Under the pieces are notes generated by a model. It had not been told where the DNA came from. It searched no databases and worked only from the letters and a program-made list of their open reading frames with translations. A program made the translations under genes and the position numbers. Shown here in pieces: positions 1 through 7,119 of a DNA stretch of 51,339 bases. The DNA comes from a virus. The first letter of the stretch is position 1; each line of letters starts with the position of its first letter. Location of the stretch: positions 1 to 51,339 of IMG/VR virus record IMGVR_UViG_3300035698_011830; one strand, 5' to 3'.

Positions 1-1
1 C

Positions 2-940
2 GCCAAGTGCGCTGAGGCGTTGGCGCTTCGGAAGGCGTTCCCGAACGACCTGTCCGGGGTCTACACGACCGAGGAGATGGACCAGGCGAACGCCCCGCTC
101 GACGTCCACGGCCAGGACTCGGCGGGTATCCCTGCCCGGGATTTCGATGAGCTGGTCGCCGCATCAACCGAGCTGACCGAGGGGCAGCTGGCGGAGGTGA
201 AGGCGTGGTGTGTCCACGAGGGGATCGAGCTGGCCCGCCGTTCGTTGACGTCGGAGACGGCGCATCGGGTGATGGCCCGGATCCTCGAGGCGCGTAGGTC
301 TGGTGGGGGAGGCGTTCCGTCCGAGGGGTCGACCGATGCTCCTTCCCAGCCGGCTTCGTCCGGTGGCGGTGCTGCGGATTCGCCCCCCGGGCCCGCCGCC
401 GACGATTCGCTGGTCGACGAGGACACCCCTGCGGGGGTTCCAGACGGCGATGGGCGGAAGCCCGACGTCGTGCCCTCGTCGGCAGCGACGATCGAGCCCG
501 GAGGGGAACCCGACGAGAGCGTGCCGCCACCAGTGGCCCCCGTCGACGCACCGCACAGACCAGCCGCACCCTCCGGGCTCGTCACCGACATCGAAGGCGA
601 TCTGCTCAAGGTCGGCGGTAAGACCATCCCCGCCGCGAAACGAGCCGTCCTCAAGCACGCCGCCGTGGAGCACGGGTTTGGTGGCACATGGGCCGACCTG
701 CTGGGCGACGAGGCCCTGTGCCGCAAGGTGTGCGCCGAGTTGGACCCTGACCCCCGCCGGGCGGCCCGGAAGTGGATGCACGCCACATGGGCGCTCAACG
801 GCGGCACCGACGCCCGAAAGACCGCCATCAGCCTCGCTACCAGCGGGGCCACGGACTCGTCGAACGACCTGGACGACGCCGCATGGCGCGAGTTCATGGA
901 CACCACCGGCGCTTTGCCGAACCAACTGGAGGCACGATGA
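2..940 (+). CDS. recT: RecT/Bet-family single-strand annealing protein, 5' truncated
   Basis: The frame is open from base 2 and begins with AKCAEALALRKAF followed by PNDLSGVYTTEEMDQA. This is the conserved C-terminal end of the RecT/Bet annealing core, so the N-terminal two thirds lies outside the window. RecT/Bet proteins coat single-stranded DNA and anneal complementary strands in phage recombination. After the core there is a low-complexity Gly/Ser/Pro/Asp linker (about residues 95-190) and then a distinct C-terminal block with ALNGGTDARKTAISLA. The tail is long for the family. The stop overlaps the next start (ATGA at 937). Base use is GC-rich with CTG, GTG and GCC codons, unlike the phage body after about 2.1 kb. 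Family call is strong; the role of the tail is unknown. Confidence 0.75.
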   Translation, partial: AKCAEALALRKAFPNDLSGVYTTEEMDQANAPLDVHGQDSAGIPARDFDELVAASTELTEGQLAEVKAWCVHEGIELARRSLTSETAHRVMARILEARRSGGGGVPSEGSTDAPSQPASSGGGAADSPPGPAADDSLVDEDTPAGVPDGDGRKPDVVPSSAATIEPGGEPDESVPPPVAPVDAPHRPAAPSGLVTDIEGDLLKVGGKTIPAAKRAVLKHAAVEHGFGGTWADLLGDEALCRKVCAELDPDPRRAARKWMHATWALNGGTDARKTAISLATSGATDSSNDLDDAAWREFMDTTGALPNQLEAR

Positions 941-1605
941 CCAGGTTCCTCGACCTCGACACCCTCACCCTCGCATCCGGCTCCCACGACCCCGACGACG
1001 GCGCGGGGTGCGTGATGGAGTGGGCCACCCGGATGGCCGGCGAGCCGTGGTCGGACCACCCGACATGTGTTTCCCCGGTGATCGGTGCGTTCCTCCGCTC
1101 GTGGAACGACGCCCTTCCGGGCGGCGACCGCGGCCAGTTGAAGCGCTACCTCGGTCCGGTCGCTGACGGCGGAGTGCTCGGGACCGGTCCGGCGAGCCCC
1201 GAACTGGAGAACCGTCGCTCTTGGCTCGCGGCCGACTGGTCGGTTCGGGTCCACACCCCGGCGTGGCTGCGTCTCGCCGGTCTTGAAGATCCGGCCGCCA
1301 CCCTCGAGGTGTTCTCCGAACTGCACGATCCTGCCTCTGCTGCGAGGATCCGCCCGGCGCTCGCTGCGGTCCGCAAGGACGCGGCCGCCGCATGGGCCGC
1401 CGCCAGGGACGCCGCCGGGGACGCCGCCGGGGACGCCGCCGGGGCCGCCGCCTGGGACGCCGCCTGGGCCGCCGCCTGGGACGCCGCCAGGGACGCGCAA
1501 GAGGTGGAGTTGCTCCGGCTCATCAACACGATCGGGAGTGGGGGGATACGCCCCCCCGCTACTTCCCCGGCGGGAGGCGCAGACTCGAACGGAGGTGGTC
1601 GATGA
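937..1605 (+). CDS. Hypothetical protein with Ala-rich tandem repeats
   Basis: The ATG at 937 overlaps the stop of the RecT-like gene, which sets the start. The N-terminal part (MTRFLDLDTLTLASGSHDP, then a stretch with MEWATRMAGEPWSD and VSPVIGAFLRSWNDALPG) resembles hypothetical proteins common in actinobacterial genomes and their phages; this is memory of the family, not a search result. Residues about 149-187 are a short-period repeat of DAAGDAAG and DAAWAAAW type, likely a helical low-complexity segment. The repeat is also visible in the DNA as GCCGCCGGGGAC units. Function is unknown. Confidence 0.6.
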   Translation: MTRFLDLDTLTLASGSHDPDDGAGCVMEWATRMAGEPWSDHPTCVSPVIGAFLRSWNDALPGGDRGQLKRYLGPVADGGVLGTGPASPELENRRSWLAADWSVRVHTPAWLRLAGLEDPAATLEVFSELHDPASAARIRPALAAVRKDAAAAWAAARDAAGDAAGDAAGAAAWDAAWAAAWDAARDAQEVELLRLINTIGSGGIRPPATSPAGGADSNGGGR

Positions 1606-1703
1606 TCGTCCACACCAAGCTTCGGGGCGGGCGCATTACGATGCGTGCTGCCTCCGCGCCCTCGCTGGGGGAGGTTGCCCCCGCGCCTTCCCTGCCCCGA
1701 TGA
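1602..1703 (+). CDS. Short hypothetical ORF (33 aa)
   Basis: An ATG at 1602 overlaps the stop of the preceding gene (ATGA) and opens a 33-residue frame starting MIVHTKLRGGRITMRAAS. The coupling is the only support. It may be a truncated gene or a chance frame close to the composition change downstream. Confidence 0.3.
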   Translation: MIVHTKLRGGRITMRAASAPSLGEVAPAPSLPR

Positions 1704-1768
1704 GCGCAATTCAAGCGTGGCACTTGGGTCAACCGGGCAATTCTGGACGCACTGAAGAGGAGGAAGAG

Positions 1769-2098
1769 ATGAAGGTAGACCAGACCCATATCAGGGCACT
1801 CATCCGCGAGATGGGCGAGGCTCAGGAGATCCACGGAGCCTACGCTACCGCCCACGAACTCTATGCCGTACTCCAAGAAGAGGTTGACGAATTCTGGGAT
1901 TCGGTGAAGCAGGACCGGGCCGACCCTGCGGAACTGCTGCAGGTGGCAGCCGTTGCCCTGCGTGGTATGGATATGCTCAATCGGTTCTTCAAGAACGAAC
2001 AGAACAACTCGGCCACCGGCCGGAGCTATGGGAATCGTACCACTCGAACGCCTCCCCTAGCATCCTCGTCGGAGCGTCCTCGGTCGGACATCTGTTGA
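1769..2098 (+). CDS. MazG-like protein with aberrant C-terminus
   Basis: The start at ATG 1769 follows a purine-rich GAAGAGGAGGAAGAG ribosome binding site. Residues about 26-70 (AHELYAVLQEEVDEFWDSV, then AELLQVAAVALRGMDML) look like the helical core of MazG-like or phosphoribosyl-ATP-pyrophosphohydrolase-like phage proteins, with the EEVDE acidic patch that would bind metal. Such proteins hydrolyse nucleoside triphosphates or their products. After about residue 75 the sequence turns into a Ser/Arg/Pro-rich tail (NSATGRSYGNRTTRTPP) that does not look like the family and overlaps a convergent frame on the minus strand. I infer that the gene has lost its natural end at a joint near 2010-2030. 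Confidence 0.55.
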   Translation: MKVDQTHIRALIREMGEAQEIHGAYATAHELYAVLQEEVDEFWDSVKQDRADPAELLQVAAVALRGMDMLNRFFKNEQNNSATGRSYGNRTTRTPPLASSSERPRSDIC

Positions 2099-2156
2099 CC
2101 GCAAGGAACCGCCGGTTGAGTTTCGGGACGCATATATGGATCTCTCCCGGCTTCAC
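1989..2156 (-). CDS. Possible minus-strand small gene (55 aa)
   Basis: On the minus strand a GTG at 2156 overlaps the stop of the next minus frame (GTGA, 2156-2153). It opens VKPGEIHICVPKLNRRFLA with codon use like the phage body up to about GEAFEWYDSHSS. The last ten residues (GRWPSCSVRS) lie over the MazG-like gene and look out of place, so this gene too may be broken at the same joint. No family recognised. Confidence 0.3.
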   Translation of the reverse strand: MKPGEIHICVPKLNRRFLAVNRCPTEDAPTRMLGEAFEWYDSHSSGRWPSCSVRS

Positions 2157-2401
2157 TTCTCGACCTTCTCGGTCTGGGAGATGTCGAACGCTGTCTCGAT
2201 CCTCCGCTTCCCGTCCGATCGGATGGTGATGAAAGAGAATCCCTCCGAGAACAACGTGGACTTGTCTCGGATGCGGGGACAGATGGTCGGACGGAGAGAG
2301 ACTCCCGAGACCGTTCTCCCCGGGTTGGAGAGCCAGAGAGATCCAGCAAGCGAAGCTCCGACACGATCGCGGATTGCAAGGCGCGCAACGGCGGTTTGCA
2401 A
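2153..2401 (-). CDS. Possible minus-strand hypothetical protein
   Basis: This minus-strand frame ends with FITIRSDGKRRIETAFDISQ and TEKVEK, and its codons (ACG, TTC, ATC, GAC, GGG, CGG, GTC) match those of the phage body. A GTGA overlap couples it to the frame at 1989-2156. The TTG start at 2401 is uncertain, because the same bases belong to an element conserved upstream of four promoters, so the true start may lie further in. The plus strand here has no convincing gene. No family recognised. Confidence 0.3.
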   Translation of the reverse strand: MQTAVARLAIRDRVGASLAGSLWLSNPGRTVSGVSLRPTICPRIRDKSTLFSEGFSFITIRSDGKRRIETAFDISQTEKVEK

Positions 2402-2490
2402 CGGAGATCAGCGGAAACAGATGACTCCGCTCGAAATCTCGTTGCTATTGCACGACTTACACTCCCTCCGGTTTTGGCACGCTTCATGCT
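2372..2490 (+). promoter_or_regulatory. Composite promoter P1 (sigma-54-like)
   Basis: GATTGCAAGGCGCGCAACGG (2372-2391) is a far-upstream element, ACGACTTA is at 2452-2459, and TTGGCACG begins at 2474. The GG (2476-2477) and GC (2488-2489) are separated by exactly 10 bases, as in -24/-12 promoters of sigma-54. An alternative reading is TTGGCA with TATACC 16 bases later. The same layout recurs at 3787-3901, 48636-48772 and 50032-50136. It precedes the gene at 2532. Confidence 0.55.
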
Positions 2491-2531
2491 CCATCTATAC
2501 CAGAGCGGCGAGACACGAAAGGAGCCAGATC

Positions 2532-3095
2532 ATGAGATTCGGAGAAGAGACAACCCCGGCAATCCTGGAATGCGGCGGAGACTGGAAGGTCTCTCCCAAC
2601 GGACCGGACGACCCGGACACCGATTGTTTTTGGGTCGACACCAAGGCGGAAGCGGTCGAGGAATGCTCCCGGCTCCTCCGCTCTTCGATGGCGGCTAAGG
2701 TCGCGGAATGCGACCGGCTCCGGGCGGCGGCGCTCGAACTCCTCACGAGCGAGACAGGAATCCAGCGGGAACCATCCTCGGATTCGGCGGGACCGCCGCG
2801 GCAAGACCACCGACTTGACCCGGGAAGGTTGGACCAAGAAGGTCCCGACGCCATGAAGCCGGGAGACAAGGTGACACTCACGCAACGGAACCCGAGAGGT
2901 CAGATCCTCTACGAACTCCCGGGCGTCGTCACGGGAACGGGGAAGCGGATCCGGGTTGCGGTCGTCCTCACGGCGGAAGACGGGTCGGACTTCCTCTCAT
3001 TCAAGATCGTTGGTTCCGAGATCCTCCGGAAGCGGACCGGGAAAAAGTACGTGGACAAGGTCTATCGACCGGGAATGAAGGCGGGTCCGATATGA
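2532..3095 (+). CDS. Hypothetical protein (187 aa)
   Basis: ATG 2532 is preceded by AAAGGAGCCAGATC, the ribosome binding site type used across this phage, and by promoter P1. The N-terminal half (MRFGEETTPAILECGGDWKV) is followed by a helical part ending ALELLTSETG. A Pro/Arg/Asp-rich middle leads to a basic C-terminal part that starts at an internal Met (2851, MKPGDKVTLTQRNPRGQ) and looks like a small beta-barrel domain. The middle is poor in normal protein character, so this may be two genes (2532 and 2851) or contain a frameshift. No family recognised. The stop overlaps the next ATG. Confidence 0.6.
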   Translation: MRFGEETTPAILECGGDWKVSPNGPDDPDTDCFWVDTKAEAVEECSRLLRSSMAAKVAECDRLRAAALELLTSETGIQREPSSDSAGPPRQDHRLDPGRLDQEGPDAMKPGDKVTLTQRNPRGQILYELPGVVTGTGKRIRVAVVLTAEDGSDFLSFKIVGSEILRKRTGKKYVDKVYRPGMKAGPI

Positions 3096-3808
3096 TCGAT
3101 CAAGCGATCCTCGAAAAGATCCGGAAGCTCCTCGCGGTCGCGGCGGACCAAGCCGGGAAGCCAGAAGCGGAGACCGCGGCGGCGCTCGCTCAAGACATCA
3201 TGCTCCGACATAGCATCTCCAAGCGGGACGTTGGACAGACCAACGAGGAGCCACTTGAGCTTGGAGCCGCGGTCGAGTCCGGATCCCGGATCCCGTCTTG
3301 GACCAAGATTCTTCTCGGAGGAATTGCCCAAGCGAACAATTGTCTTGCGCATATCTCCCGAACCGGGAACGGGATGAGTCTCAAGCTCCTCGGGACCTCG
3401 GAAGGGATCGAGACGACGACGTTCCTATATCACTCCCTCCGGGCGGTCGTCGAAAGCGTCACGGTTCGTCACGCGGCGGGTAGGGGGCGTTCCTATGCGA
3501 ACGCCTTCCGGTGTGGGATGGCCGAATCGATTGGGCTCCGGGTCGTCCTCGAAGCGGAGGAGGCTATCCGGAGAGCCAAGGCGGACGCGGCGGGTCCCTC
3601 AAGTGAGGTCGGACTCGTCCGAATGGAGGATTGGATTTCCGCGCGGGAGAGGGTCAAGGAGCGTCTCGACGAGAAGGTCCGAGGGATGCGGAAAGAGACT
3701 CCGAGTTGGGGTTCCGACTATGGCGCGCGGTCGGATGGTTGGGCGGCGGGAAACTCGATCGACATCGAGAGAGCCGGTCAACGGTCGATTGCGGACGGCA
3801 ACGGTTGA
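3092..3808 (+). CDS. DUF2786 family protein
   Basis: ATG 3092 overlaps the stop of the preceding gene. Residues 5-40 (AILEKIRKLLAVAADQAGK, then AAALAQDIMLRHSIS) match the helical N-terminal DUF2786 signature of a KIRKLLALA-like start and an ALA..IM..H pattern. The middle part (LLGTSEGIETTTFLYHSLRA) resembles the second conserved region seen in DUF2786 proteins of phages and bacteria. The molecular role of the family is not established to my knowledge. The position in an early operon under promoter P1 suggests an early function. Confidence 0.75.
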   Translation: MIDQAILEKIRKLLAVAADQAGKPEAETAAALAQDIMLRHSISKRDVGQTNEEPLELGAAVESGSRIPSWTKILLGGIAQANNCLAHISRTGNGMSLKLLGTSEGIETTTFLYHSLRAVVESVTVRHAAGRGRSYANAFRCGMAESIGLRVVLEAEEAIRRAKADAAGPSSEVGLVRMEDWISARERVKERLDEKVRGMRKETPSWGSDYGARSDGWAAGNSIDIERAGQRSIADGNG

Positions 3809-3901
3809 GATTGCAGGGTGCAACGCGGGAGGCTCACGGCTCCGAGTCTCCCGCGTCACTGCAACGACTTAGAGGGATATCCCGGTTGGCACGCTTCTAG
3901 C
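3787..3901 (+). promoter_or_regulatory. Composite promoter P2 (sigma-54-like)
   Basis: There are two upstream elements, GATTGCGGACGGCAACGG (3787) and GATTGCAGGGTGCAACGCG (3809). ACGACTTA lies at 3864-3871, exactly 15 bases before TGGCACG (TTGGCACG 3886-3893). GG (3888-3889) and GC (3900-3901) are 10 bases apart. It drives the gene at 3940. Confidence 0.55.
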
Positions 3902-3939
3902 TCTATCATTCTTAGAACCGCAACCAAGGGAGCCAGACG

Positions 3940-4203
3940 ATGAAGACCAGAGACAAGCAGATTCGGAGACTTCGGGCGGCGGCGCGGGCGTATCTCGCGG
4001 AGTACATGAAGGGAAACCGGAAGCGGGTCTCGGAGTTCCAGGAAGACAAGTTCGCGGGTTTTGACGCGGATCTCGAAGAGATCACTTGGTTGGTTGGTGA
4101 GTTCTGGAACCGCTATGACATCCCCACCGTCCTCGAAGCTCTCGTTGAGGGAGACCTCGTCGAGGCGCGCGCGTGGCTTGGGGAATTCCAGTCGACGAGA
4201 TAG
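3940..4203 (+). CDS. Hypothetical protein (87 aa)
   Basis: ATG 3940 follows AAGGGAGCCAGACG and lies about 50 bases after promoter P2. The protein is charged and mostly helical (MKTRDKQIRRLRAAARAYLA, later ITWLVGEFWNRYDIP). No family recognised. It is the first gene of a short run of small genes before 4831. Confidence 0.65.
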   Translation: MKTRDKQIRRLRAAARAYLAEYMKGNRKRVSEFQEDKFAGFDADLEEITWLVGEFWNRYDIPTVLEALVEGDLVEARAWLGEFQSTR

Positions 4204-4217
4204 AAAGGAGCCGAGGA

Positions 4218-4286
4218 ATGAAACCTTCGGGAACAGACTCCCGACCCTTCGGAATGGTAGCAAAAGAGACTTGCGGGATACTGTAG
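4218..4286 (+). CDS. Very short ORF (22 aa)
   Basis: An ATG at 4218 sits 14 bases after the previous stop behind a strong AAAGGAGCC site and encodes MKPSGTDSRPFGMVAKETC plus three residues. The ribosome binding site is the main support; it could be a leader peptide or a chance start. Confidence 0.35.
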   Translation: MKPSGTDSRPFGMVAKETCGIL

Positions 4287-4300
4287 CGCGGCGCTATAGT
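4271..4300 (+). promoter_or_regulatory. Possible sigma-70-type promoter
   Basis: TTGCGG (4271-4276) and TATAGT (4295-4300) are 18 bases apart and precede the gene at 4410. TATAGT also occurs at 7076-7081 upstream of another operon. Confidence 0.35.
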
Positions 4301-4331
4301 TTTCTCGGGAGTCGCCGAGATGCAACCTCTC

Positions 4332-4383
4332 CTCTCCTCTCCGGTCTGATGTCGTTGACCTCTCAGAGGGTCGGAGGGGAGAG
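4332..4383 (+). repeat. Inverted repeat / hairpin in leader
   Basis: CTCTCCTCTCCG (4332-4343) pairs with CGGAGGGGAGAG (4372-4383) with one G-U pair, and an inner CCTCTCAGAGG is itself palindromic. No T-run follows. It lies between the TATAGT promoter and the ribosome binding site of the gene at 4410, so a leader structure or operator fits better than a terminator. Confidence 0.4.
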
Positions 4384-4409
4384 GGACTTCCACAACAAGG
4401 AGAACAAGG

Positions 4410-4595
4410 ATGAGACCTCGAATCGTTCCGATCGGATCGGAATACGAGCGCAGTATGGCGCGATTGATGGAGAGAGACCGGGAGGCGGGGCGTCTCGCTC
4501 TCGCTCGATTTCTGGATGGAGACGGAGAGTCCAACGGTCGGACCATCAACGGAGACGGCGAGTCGAACGGGAACTCGGATCGAGCGGCGGCGTGA
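4410..4595 (+). CDS. Small hypothetical protein with internal repeat
   Basis: ATG 4410 follows CAAGGAGAACAAGG. The 61-residue product has a helical, charged N-terminal half (EYERSMARLMERDREAGRLA) and a tail with the repeat FLDGDGESNGR / TINGDGESNGN, an Asp/Gly/Asn-rich pattern. No family recognised. Confidence 0.5.
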   Translation: MRPRIVPIGSEYERSMARLMERDREAGRLALARFLDGDGESNGRTINGDGESNGNSDRAAA

Positions 4596-4615
4596 GTCGC
4601 GGACGTCGTCGAAGC

Positions 4616-4831
4616 ATGTTCTTCCGTCCTCCGTCCGGAGGGTCCATCCCGGTCGAAAAAGTTGCAATGGCGATCAAGGTCGACGATTGCGTCGACTTCG
4701 GTAGCGGACGATACGAGCGCGTCACGTGGACGAACTTCGATGGATTCGGAGTCGTTGCATTCATGACCGACGTCCGCCCGGAAGGTTTCGAGGTCGAGGC
4801 TATCCAGATCGTTCAACGGTTGGGAGTGTAG
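4616..4831 (+). CDS. Small hypothetical protein (71 or 54 aa)
   Basis: The convincing part starts at Met 4667 (MAIKVDDCVDFGSGRYERVT), with an SH3-like beta pattern up to EAIQIVQRLGV. An in-frame upstream ATG at 4616 would add 17 residues. Neither start has a strong ribosome binding site. No family recognised. Confidence 0.5.
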   Translation: MFFRPPSGGSIPVEKVAMAIKVDDCVDFGSGRYERVTWTNFDGFGVVAFMTDVRPEGFEVEAIQIVQRLGV

Positions 4832-4899
4832 GGAAGCGGGAGAGTTGCGGCTTCCGTTGGTGGAAGATCAAACGAGGTCCTCTCTTCGATCGAAGCCAA

Positions 4900-4956
4900 G
4901 GAGCGGATTCTTGTTTTCGTGGATTCTGGGAGTCCGCTCCGTTTCCCTCTATTTTT
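4900..4956 (+). terminator. Possible rho-independent terminator
   Basis: GGAGCGGA (4900-4907) pairs with TCCGCTCC (4933-4940) across a 25-base loop and is followed by GTTTCCCTCTATTTTT. The loop is long, so the call is moderate. It falls in the 200-base space between 4831 and 5032, which holds no other convincing feature. Confidence 0.4.
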
Positions 4957-5031
4957 CCGGCGGCGAAGGACATTCGGGACGAGGGACCCTCCAAGCCCGT
5001 GAAGTACGAAAGAAGCCAAGGACGGCGACCG

Positions 5032-5196
5032 ATGAAAAAAACACCGGGAGACTGGATCCAAGTCAACCCTCACCGAGTCACCGAAGAGATGAAGCGGCGG
5101 ATTGAGAAAGACCAGAAGAGGACGGGTCTTTCGTTCGCGGAGTGGGCGAGGAGAGCATATGAGCGTCAACTCAAAATCGGAGAGCGTTCCAAGTAG
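5032..5196 (+). CDS. Small basic protein, possible ribbon-helix-helix
   Basis: ATG 5032 starts MKKTPGDWIQVNPHRVTEEM and continues with a charged helix and LSFAEWARRAYERQ. A short strand followed by two helices, with an SFAEWARRA second helix, is reminiscent of ribbon-helix-helix DNA-binding proteins. The similarity is loose. It overlaps the nuclease gene by 38 bases, which suggests coupled translation. Confidence 0.5.
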   Translation: MKKTPGDWIQVNPHRVTEEMKRRIEKDQKRTGLSFAEWARRAYERQLKIGERSK

Positions 5197-5998
5197 GTTC
5201 GACCCGTCCGAGTGGGTTCACGTCTCGTATTCTCAAATGGATGCATTCCTCCGGTGTGGGGAAGCGTATCGCCTCGACAGAATTGAGCGGATCAAGTATC
5301 CGGCTCCGCTCCGGGTCGCGATCGGTTGGGCCGGTCACGGCGGAGCCGAGAAGGGACTCCGGTTCCTCGTCGACTCAAAGAAGGTCCCGAGCCTCGATTT
5401 GATCGTCGAGGAAGGGACAGAGAAGCTCCTTGAGCTTTGGGACAAGGGGATTCGACTGGACCCGGACGAACTTCTCCGGGATCCTCGGAACGTCAAGGCG
5501 GACGCAATCCGTAGACTGCAAGCGTGCATCGAGGTATTCCATGAGTCCGTCCTCCCAACGCTCCGACCGGCGAAGGTGGAACAGAACCTCGCGGTCCCAA
5601 TCGCCGAAGGCGTCCTCCTCGTCGGGAAGCTCGATGTTATCGACGCTTGGGGAGGAGTGGACGATTTCAAGTTCGGGCGTCCGAGGACTCTCGTCGAAGT
5701 CGAGAACTCGATCCAACGGCGAGTCTATCAACATTGCTACGCAAGCGAGTTCGGAGAGCTTCCGCGGGAGTTCCGGTTCTACTCGATCGAGCCGAACGGG
5801 TTCTCGAAGGTCGGTCAATCGCCTCTCCCGGATGACAGCGAAGTTCTCGGGAACCAAATCAACGCGTATCTCGACGCGGTCAACGGAGGAGTATTTCTCC
5901 CTCCCGCTCCCGGCGCGTTCAATTGCTCTCCGGATTGGTGTCCGCATTATGGCGGCGGGAACTGTCGATTCACTGCGCGCAAGAACGGAGGGACTTGA
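5159..5998 (+). CDS. RecB/AddB-like PD-(D/E)XK nuclease with four cysteines
   Basis: ATG 5159 follows GGCGAGGAGAGCAT. SYSQMDAFLRCGEAYRLDRI (residues 23-42) is the usual opening of the PDDEXK_1 exonuclease family. The catalytic region is GKLDVIDAW (D159) followed by DDFK (D169, K171), with a QRRVYQHCYA motif at 186-195. C33 together with C256, C261 and C269 gives the one-plus-three cysteine pattern that holds a 4Fe-4S cluster in AddB and Cas4-type nucleases. The enzyme would resect DNA ends for recombination, a natural partner of a RecT-type annealing protein. The cluster is inferred from the pattern only. Confidence 0.8.
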   Translation: MSVNSKSESVPSRFDPSEWVHVSYSQMDAFLRCGEAYRLDRIERIKYPAPLRVAIGWAGHGGAEKGLRFLVDSKKVPSLDLIVEEGTEKLLELWDKGIRLDPDELLRDPRNVKADAIRRLQACIEVFHESVLPTLRPAKVEQNLAVPIAEGVLLVGKLDVIDAWGGVDDFKFGRPRTLVEVENSIQRRVYQHCYASEFGELPREFRFYSIEPNGFSKVGQSPLPDDSEVLGNQINAYLDAVNGGVFLPPAPGAFNCSPDWCPHYGGGNCRFTARKNGGT

Positions 5999-6082
5999 GA
6001 TGTCACCGAGACCCGAGCCGGTATAGAGACCGGCATCCCGTCATGACTTGACAATGAGACGGCTCAACGACAAGGAAGAAAC

Positions 6083-6574
6083 ATGATATCTCCGTTCCTC
6101 TTACTCGCTCTCGCGGTCACGCTTGTCGGTCCCGGTATGACAATCGAGGTCAAGCCGATCCCGATGGATCGGATCCAGACTTTCGATGACGGCTCCGACG
6201 TGCGCGCGGCGGCGGCGCTCGCCCGAGACGGTTACTATCGGAAGATTCGAGACGAGCAAGACCGGTGTGAGTGGCACGCTCTGAGACTTTCCGTTTCCGG
6301 TGACGAGATCGCATGGAATGAATCATGGATTCTCACGGTCGAGAGCGAGTTCGAAGAATGGACTCAAGTCGAAGGGTCTGACATCGTCCTCGCGGAGTGT
6401 CGCGGGTTCGATCGTCACGAGATCCCGTTCGCAAATTGTAACTCGGTGACTCTCGAACGGAACCGGACGTACTCGGTGGAACCTCTCGATTGGGGAGGGA
6501 AGATCATGGGCGCGGTTCGTCTTCCGATTGGATTCGGTGAGATCAAGAGTCTCCGGTTGGAGGTTGTACGATGA
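6083..6574 (+). CDS. Hypothetical exported protein (163 aa)
   Basis: ATG 6083 follows GACAAGGAAGAAAC. Residues 1-20 (MISPFLLLALAVTLVGPGMT) form a hydrophobic signal or anchor segment, and the rest is soluble, acidic and likely beta-rich with two cysteines (RCEWHALRLS, LAECRGFDR). No family recognised. It is coupled by ATGA to the next secreted peptide, so the two products may act together in the envelope. Confidence 0.6.
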   Translation: MISPFLLLALAVTLVGPGMTIEVKPIPMDRIQTFDDGSDVRAAAALARDGYYRKIRDEQDRCEWHALRLSVSGDEIAWNESWILTVESEFEEWTQVEGSDIVLAECRGFDRHEIPFANCNSVTLERNRTYSVEPLDWGGKIMGAVRLPIGFGEIKSLRLEVVR

Positions 6575-6768
6575 AGACGATTCTTTCTCTCCTCGCGGTC
6601 CTCGCTCTCCTCTCGGTGAGTGTCGGAACAGTCCAAGCGAGGGAGGGGACTCTCGACCAGAGTCCCGATGAGTACTACTACTGCTGCTACTATGGACACC
6701 ATCCGGTCTGCTGCTACAAATACAGCGGCGGTTGGGAGAACGGCGGCGACTGGCCGGATTGGGAATAG
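6571..6768 (+). CDS. Secreted Cys/Tyr-rich peptide (65 aa)
   Basis: ATG 6571 overlaps the upstream stop. Residues 1-23 (MKTILSLLAVLALLSVSVGT plus VQA) are a textbook signal peptide with an AXA-like cleavage site. The mature peptide of about 42 residues contains DEYYYCCYYGHHPVCCYKYS and a Gly/Trp/Asp tail. The two Cys pairs could form disulfides or bind metal with the His pair. No family recognised. Confidence 0.6.
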   Translation: MKTILSLLAVLALLSVSVGTVQAREGTLDQSPDEYYYCCYYGHHPVCCYKYSGGWENGGDWPDWE

Positions 6769-6778
6769 AGGAAGCGCA

Positions 6779-6931
6779 ATGAGTGGAGTCTTGGGAGTCG
6801 TGGCGGTTTCCGTCTCGTCATTCGCGGGCGGAGTTATCGCCATGAAATTCGGACTGGCCGAGGGTCTCCTCGTTGCGGTCCTTGGGTTCTTCGTCTCAAT
6901 CTACGGAATGGCGCTCAAGTCCAAGCGTTGA
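6779..6931 (+). CDS. Small two-helix membrane protein (50 aa)
   Basis: ATG 6779 follows AGAGGAAGCGCA. The product has two hydrophobic segments (LGVVAVSVSSFAGGVIAMKF and LLVAVLGFFVSIYGMAL) and a basic KSKR end, so it is an inner-membrane hairpin. It could be a holin or an exclusion protein; the early location away from the lysozyme argues weakly against a holin. Confidence 0.55.
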   Translation: MSGVLGVVAVSVSSFAGGVIAMKFGLAEGLLVAVLGFFVSIYGMALKSKR

Positions 6932-7070
6932 CGATGTTCGGGGACGGCGGTCGGAGATAGAAGACAATCAACGTCTCGGGAAACTCTGTCCCGTTCGCCC
7001 CAAACAAACGGATAGGCTCCTCGGTCACCTAACGGGATCGGGGAGTTTTCCGTTTCCTCTCCCGTGCGGT

Positions 7071-7092
7071 CGTGTTATAGTTCTGTAACACG
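7071..7092 (+). promoter_or_regulatory. Operator palindrome over a TATAGT box
   Basis: CGTGTTA (7071-7077) and TAACACG (7086-7092) form a perfect 7-base inverted repeat spaced by 8 bases. TATAGT (7076-7081) lies inside it. This is the usual geometry of a repressor operator that covers a -10 box. It precedes the operon starting at 7120. No clear -35 was found. Confidence 0.5.
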
Positions 7093-7119
7093 TTGGACAC
7101 CAAGTCGGAGGTTCCCCCC

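Noticed and set aside
61-1500. Long minus-strand open frame of 479 codons opposite the RecT-like and Ala-repeat genes
   Set aside because: It is Gly/Pro/Arg/Ser-rich low-complexity sequence caused by GC-rich codons on the other strand and lacks protein character.
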